From JAAYJR01 sp964540755 (GTDB lineage: Bacteria > Bacteroidota > Bacteroidia > Bacteroidales > Prolixibacteraceae), in the NCBI GenBank assembly GCA_964540755.1, contig CAZIOB010000104.1, forward strand, positions 11,629-75,628: a stretch of DNA of 64,000 nucleotides, written 5' to 3'. The notes below the pieces were generated by a model, which saw only the letters and a list, made by a program, of their open reading frames with translations, searched no databases and was not told where the DNA came from. Below are positions 62,157 to 64,000 of this stretch, in pieces; the stretch's first letter is position 1; each line of letters opens with the position of its first letter. Both the position numbers and the translations under genes were made by a program.

Positions 62157-62684
62157 TTACCCTGAAATGTTTTCGTCAGGTTTTTTTTGCGTAAAGATCG
62201 ATGTTATCAATGACAATATTAGTCCTGTGAATGTACCATTGAAAACTGCAATTATTTCCCTTATAGGCGATTTATACAATGTTGATATCATTTTCGTAAT
62301 CAGACTGATCTGTTCTTCAGGCAAATTACCCTGTGTTACCAGTTGTTCCTCCATCTTGAGGACTATTTGGTTTTTTAAAGAAGGATCTATTAATTCATAC
62401 AATACATATGAATACATGGCCAAAAGTATAGATGCAAAAAATGCTGTCAGCACTCCAAGTCCAAGAGCCTGTCCGTAACTCATTATACCGCCCGCTTTTT
62501 TTCTGTAGTTCAATTGTGCTGTTACTATTCCGATGATCATAACAATATAGGTAACCCACTGTGACCACTTTGCAAATACATTACCTGATAAATAAACAAT
62601 CACCGAAGCTATGATCAATGCAATACCCAGATACAGGCCGTAAGTAAGAGATGATTTCCCGGTTGAAGGAGTATTTTCTTCCAT
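62157..62684 (-). CDS. DUF4199 membrane protein
   Basis: A 175-residue membrane protein with four helices (LYLGIALIIASVIVYLSGNVF, WVTYIVMIIGIVTAQLNYR, GLGVLTAFFASILLAMYSYVL, IIAVFNGTFTGLILSLITSIF), a Bacteroidota family of unknown function. The conserved YRKKAGGIMSYGQALGLGVL is visible. I start at 62684 (MEENTPSTGKSSLT), because the frame from 62717 adds a charged leader with no similarity. The spacing with the GT2 gene downstream suggests a shared transcript. Upstream on the other strand is the SRP RNA promoter. Confidence 0.88.
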   Translation of the reverse strand: MEENTPSTGKSSLTYGLYLGIALIIASVIVYLSGNVFAKWSQWVTYIVMIIGIVTAQLNYRKKAGGIMSYGQALGLGVLTAFFASILLAMYSYVLYELIDPSLKNQIVLKMEEQLVTQGNLPEEQISLITKMISTLYKSPIREIIAVFNGTFTGLILSLITSIFTQKKPDENISG

Positions 62685-62739
62685 TATAATCCGTATTTTA
62701 AGGTTAAGTTTCTGCAAATATATGTTATTTAGAGTTAAT

Positions 62740-62770
62740 TTTGACAGGAAGTAAAAATTTTATACTTTTG
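62740..62770 (+). promoter_or_regulatory. Bacteroidota promoter of the SRP RNA
   Basis: TTTG (62740-62743), exactly 19 bp, then TACTTTTG (62763-62770): a full match to TTTG-N19-TAnnTTTG. The SRP RNA begins a few bases downstream, which gives functional support and confirms the phylum's housekeeping sigma consensus. Confidence 0.85.
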
Positions 62771-62773
62771 CAA

Positions 62774-62874
62774 CCGGGTAAGTCCTGTGCGGCCAGCTCC
62801 TGCTGAATTCCCCCAGGGTCGGAAGGCAGCAAGGGTAGGCGGTTGTAGCGGCGCGACACAGGTAGCTTACCCTT
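62774..62874 (+). ncRNA. ffs: Signal recognition particle RNA, small bacterial type (4.5S)
   Basis: About 100 nt. The closing helix is GGGTAAG (62776-62782) with CTTACCC (62866-62872). The conserved apical region is CAGGGTCGGAAGGCAGCAAG, containing the GGAA-type tetraloop and the symmetric internal loop bound by Ffh. A run of six T follows (62873-62878). It lacks the Alu domain. Preceded by a perfect promoter. Confidence 0.95.
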
Positions 62875-62879
62875 TTTTA

Positions 62880-63170
62880 TTTCTGTTTGGTTAATCCCGG
62901 CGACAGTAAAATAAATTCCAATACCAAATTGATAATTCCGGAAGGGTTTTTCGAGCTATAACTTGCCAGGGATCCATGAACCTGCAATTTTGTATATACT
63001 TTCATCCACCCGGAATAATAATGGCAGATTCAGGGGGAAAATGGGAAATCAAAACTTTAATATTTGACTTTAAGATTGGCAAAAAAGTTTTGCAGAATAA
63101 AAAATTAATTCTTTACTTTGCGCCGCTGTTTTAGAAAAAATGTTCTTATAATTAGTGTTGATTGTAACAG
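62880..63170. other. Intergenic region between SRP RNA and tRNA-Thr
   Basis: About 290 bp with no recognised gene. Its 3' end probably holds the tRNA promoter: TTTG at 63089-63092 and TTACTTTG at 63113-63120 (20 bp apart; one mismatch to TAnnTTTG). Confidence 0.4.
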
Positions 63171-63244
63171 GCCGGATTAGCTCAGTTGGCCAGAGCACGT
63201 GATTTGTAATCTCGGGGTCGTCAGTTCGAATCTGACATCCGGCT
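63171..63244 (+). tRNA. tRNA-Thr (anticodon TGT)
   Basis: Full cloverleaf of 74 nt: acceptor GCCGGAT/ATCCGGC, D arm GCTC..GAGC, anticodon loop TTTGTAA (anticodon TGT, decoding ACA and related Thr codons), T arm GTCAG TTCGAAT CTGAC. The anticodon stem has one mismatch (T-T). No CCA is encoded. Confidence 0.95.
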
Positions 63245-63403
63245 CAAGGGGAAATTATTTTGGTTGTTGTAAAGGAACAATGATGCATCCGGGATATTCA
63301 GTAATGAATACCTGAACTTAAAGGATGCCTGAAATATATTTCTTCAAAATGATATGTTTAGATTTGGTTTATTAAATTCTGAATTATATATTGCAAAACA
63401 CAT

Positions 63404-63485
63404 GGGGAGATACCGAAGCGGTCAAACGGGGCAGACTGTAAATCTGTTGGCAGCGCCTTCGTAGGTTCGAATCCTGCTCTCCCCA
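63404..63485 (+). tRNA. tRNA-Tyr (anticodon GTA)
   Basis: 82 nt with the extended variable arm of class II tRNAs. Acceptor GGGGAGA/TCTCCCC, discriminator A, anticodon loop CTGTAAA (GTA), variable arm around GGCAGCGCCTTC, T arm with GGTTCGAATCC. No CCA is encoded. Likely co-transcribed with tRNA-Thr. Confidence 0.95.
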
Positions 63486-63491
63486 CAATTG

Positions 63492-63531
63492 AAAGGGTTA
63501 AGTTATTGAAATACAGTTTAATCCTTTTTTT
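63492..63531 (+). terminator. Intrinsic terminator after tRNA-Tyr
   Basis: Stem GGGTTAA (63495-63501) with TTAATCC (63518-63524, one G-U pair), followed by seven T. It ends the tRNA transcript shortly after tRNA-Tyr. Confidence 0.65.
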
Positions 63532-63651
63532 ATTGCACGACATTTGCACAACATGATAAAAAACTCATTATTTTAAAAGTATTTTTCAGACTGAATTTAA
63601 ATGATTAAATTTGTGTATCCTTATTATAATGATAATAAGTTTAAAAATTCA

Positions 63652-63687
63652 GAAAAGAGGGTTGGTTGTTACCGCCCTCTTTTTTTT
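63652..63687. terminator. Bidirectional intrinsic terminator
   Basis: Inverted repeat AAAAGAGGG (63653-63661) and CCCTCTTTT (63675-63683) with a run of T on both strands. It probably ends the XRE regulator gene from the right and any leftover rightward transcript from the tRNA side. Confidence 0.8.
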
Positions 63688-63795
63688 GATAGCCTAAATA
63701 TCATTGTCATATATGATATTTTTTAAATCCGTAAAATTTACGGATTTATTCATTTAGAAATTTGTTTCAATTGATTTATCTAAAAATGCACTTCA

Positions 63796-64000
63796 TTATT
63801 TGTAGTTTTTCCGGGCTTCTTTTAATAGATATGTGAAGTTTAATTTTTCGCCATCCCGGGTATTGACTGAAATTTCAATGTCAATAGCGTCTGCTATTTT
63901 CAATACTGTATCTATACCAGGCTTATTTTTCAAATTAAAGATATGGGTGATATGAGCTCTATCTATGCCTGTTTCGATAGCAATATCCCAATGTGTTATT
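63796..64000 (-). CDS. XRE-type helix-turn-helix regulator (5' part outside the window)
   Basis: The last 67 codons of a gene running off the right edge. The visible part has the second half of a lambda-repressor-type helix-turn-helix: THWDIAIETGIDRAHITHI, then LKNKPGIDTVLKIADAIDIEI, followed by a short tail LNFTYLLKEARKNYK. This is the typical pattern of small XRE regulators, where IAIETGI... is helix 2 to 3. Such genes are antitoxins or small regulators; a partner may lie outside. It has an intrinsic terminator downstream. Confidence 0.8.
   Translation of the reverse strand, partial: ITHWDIAIETGIDRAHITHIFNLKNKPGIDTVLKIADAIDIEISVNTRDGEKLNFTYLLKEARKNYK

Noticed and set aside
63358..63549. 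Minus-strand 63-codon frame with GRAGFEPTKALPTDLQSA
   Set aside because: It is the antisense of tRNA-Tyr; this peptide is a well-known false protein call over tRNA genes.
1..64000. Search for CRISPR arrays, prophage, restriction-modification, toxin-antitoxin or secretion-system clusters
   Set aside because: Nothing convincing was found; the only hint is the partial XRE regulator at the right edge, whose partner, if any, lies outside.

Overview
The window is a gene-dense, AT-rich stretch of a Bacteroidota chromosome, most like the Bacteroidales/Marinilabiliales side of the phylum. Supporting this are Bacteroidota-typical families (BT_3928-like DoxX protein, DUF4301, DUF4199, DUF1599, DUF6340-like and DUF6807 proteins, a PPi-dependent phosphofructokinase, a fused SpmA/SpmB protein), lipoboxes of the xxGC/xxSC type, few recognisable Shine-Dalgarno sequences, and promoters of the TTTG-N19-TAnnTTTG type (perfect in front of the SRP RNA). 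I see no transposase, integrase of a mobile element, prophage, CRISPR array or recognisable defence island; almost everything is core metabolism and housekeeping, with many convergent gene pairs that abut or overlap by a few bases.

Layout. 1-10.5 kb: a partial GT2 glycosyltransferase, a secreted/outer-membrane hypothetical, a secreted C1 (PepC/bleomycin hydrolase-type) peptidase, a TPR protein with a Gly/Gln-rich linker, a DUF6807-SpmAB gene pair, kdsA, a TAT-exported Gfo/Idh/MocA oxidoreductase and a SUMF1-type lipoprotein. 10.5-25.7 kb: a truncated-looking 46-residue lipoprotein, a diacylglycerol-kinase-like lipid kinase, dapA, a three-gene cluster (DUF6913-like, DUF6340-like lipoprotein, von Willebrand-type membrane protein), a WecA/TagO-type transferase, an EamA transporter, a MaoC hydratase, an LMW phosphatase, aroE-DUF368, a fused aminolipid acyltransferase (OlsF-like) and a TIGR01212 radical SAM enzyme. 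26-42 kb: DUF4301, a TPR protein, a lipoprotein lipase-like hydrolase, a 1422-residue AsmA-like protein, an MFS permease, ornithine carbamoyltransferase, ftsK-lolA, aroQ and xerD. 42-64 kb: pckA, an SDR, a ClC channel with CBS domains, a sugar-phosphate isomerase-like protein, an FKBP, a CNNM/CBS protein, PPi-PFK, RsmE, SixA, YfcE, PrmA, TpiA, BT_3928/DUF1599, folP-cdaA, a GT2 transferase-DUF4199 pair, SRP RNA, tRNA-Thr, tRNA-Tyr and the end of a small XRE-type regulator.

Metabolic links: PPi-PFK, TpiA and PEP carboxykinase (ATP type) are steps of a reversible glycolysis; AroQ and AroE are shikimate-pathway steps; KdsA, the lipid kinase, WecA-type transferase and OlsF-like enzyme all serve the cell envelope; FtsK, LolA and XerD link chromosome segregation and outer-membrane biogenesis.

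The most unusual signal is a ~95-bp intergenic element present in at least four places (10478-10575, 10893-10990, 20900-21031, and a tandem pair at 25696-25870). Every copy lies directly upstream of a start codon in the same orientation relative to the gene; two copies share an identical 37-bp core at exactly the same distance from ATG and carry a small palindrome (AACTCATGCGAGTT) just upstream of a TAnnTTTG box. It looks like a shared promoter/operator or a promoter-bearing miniature repeat. A second candidate novelty is an independent short transcript on the minus strand at 48962-49093, with its own promoter-like boxes and a strong terminator that belongs to no annotated gene.
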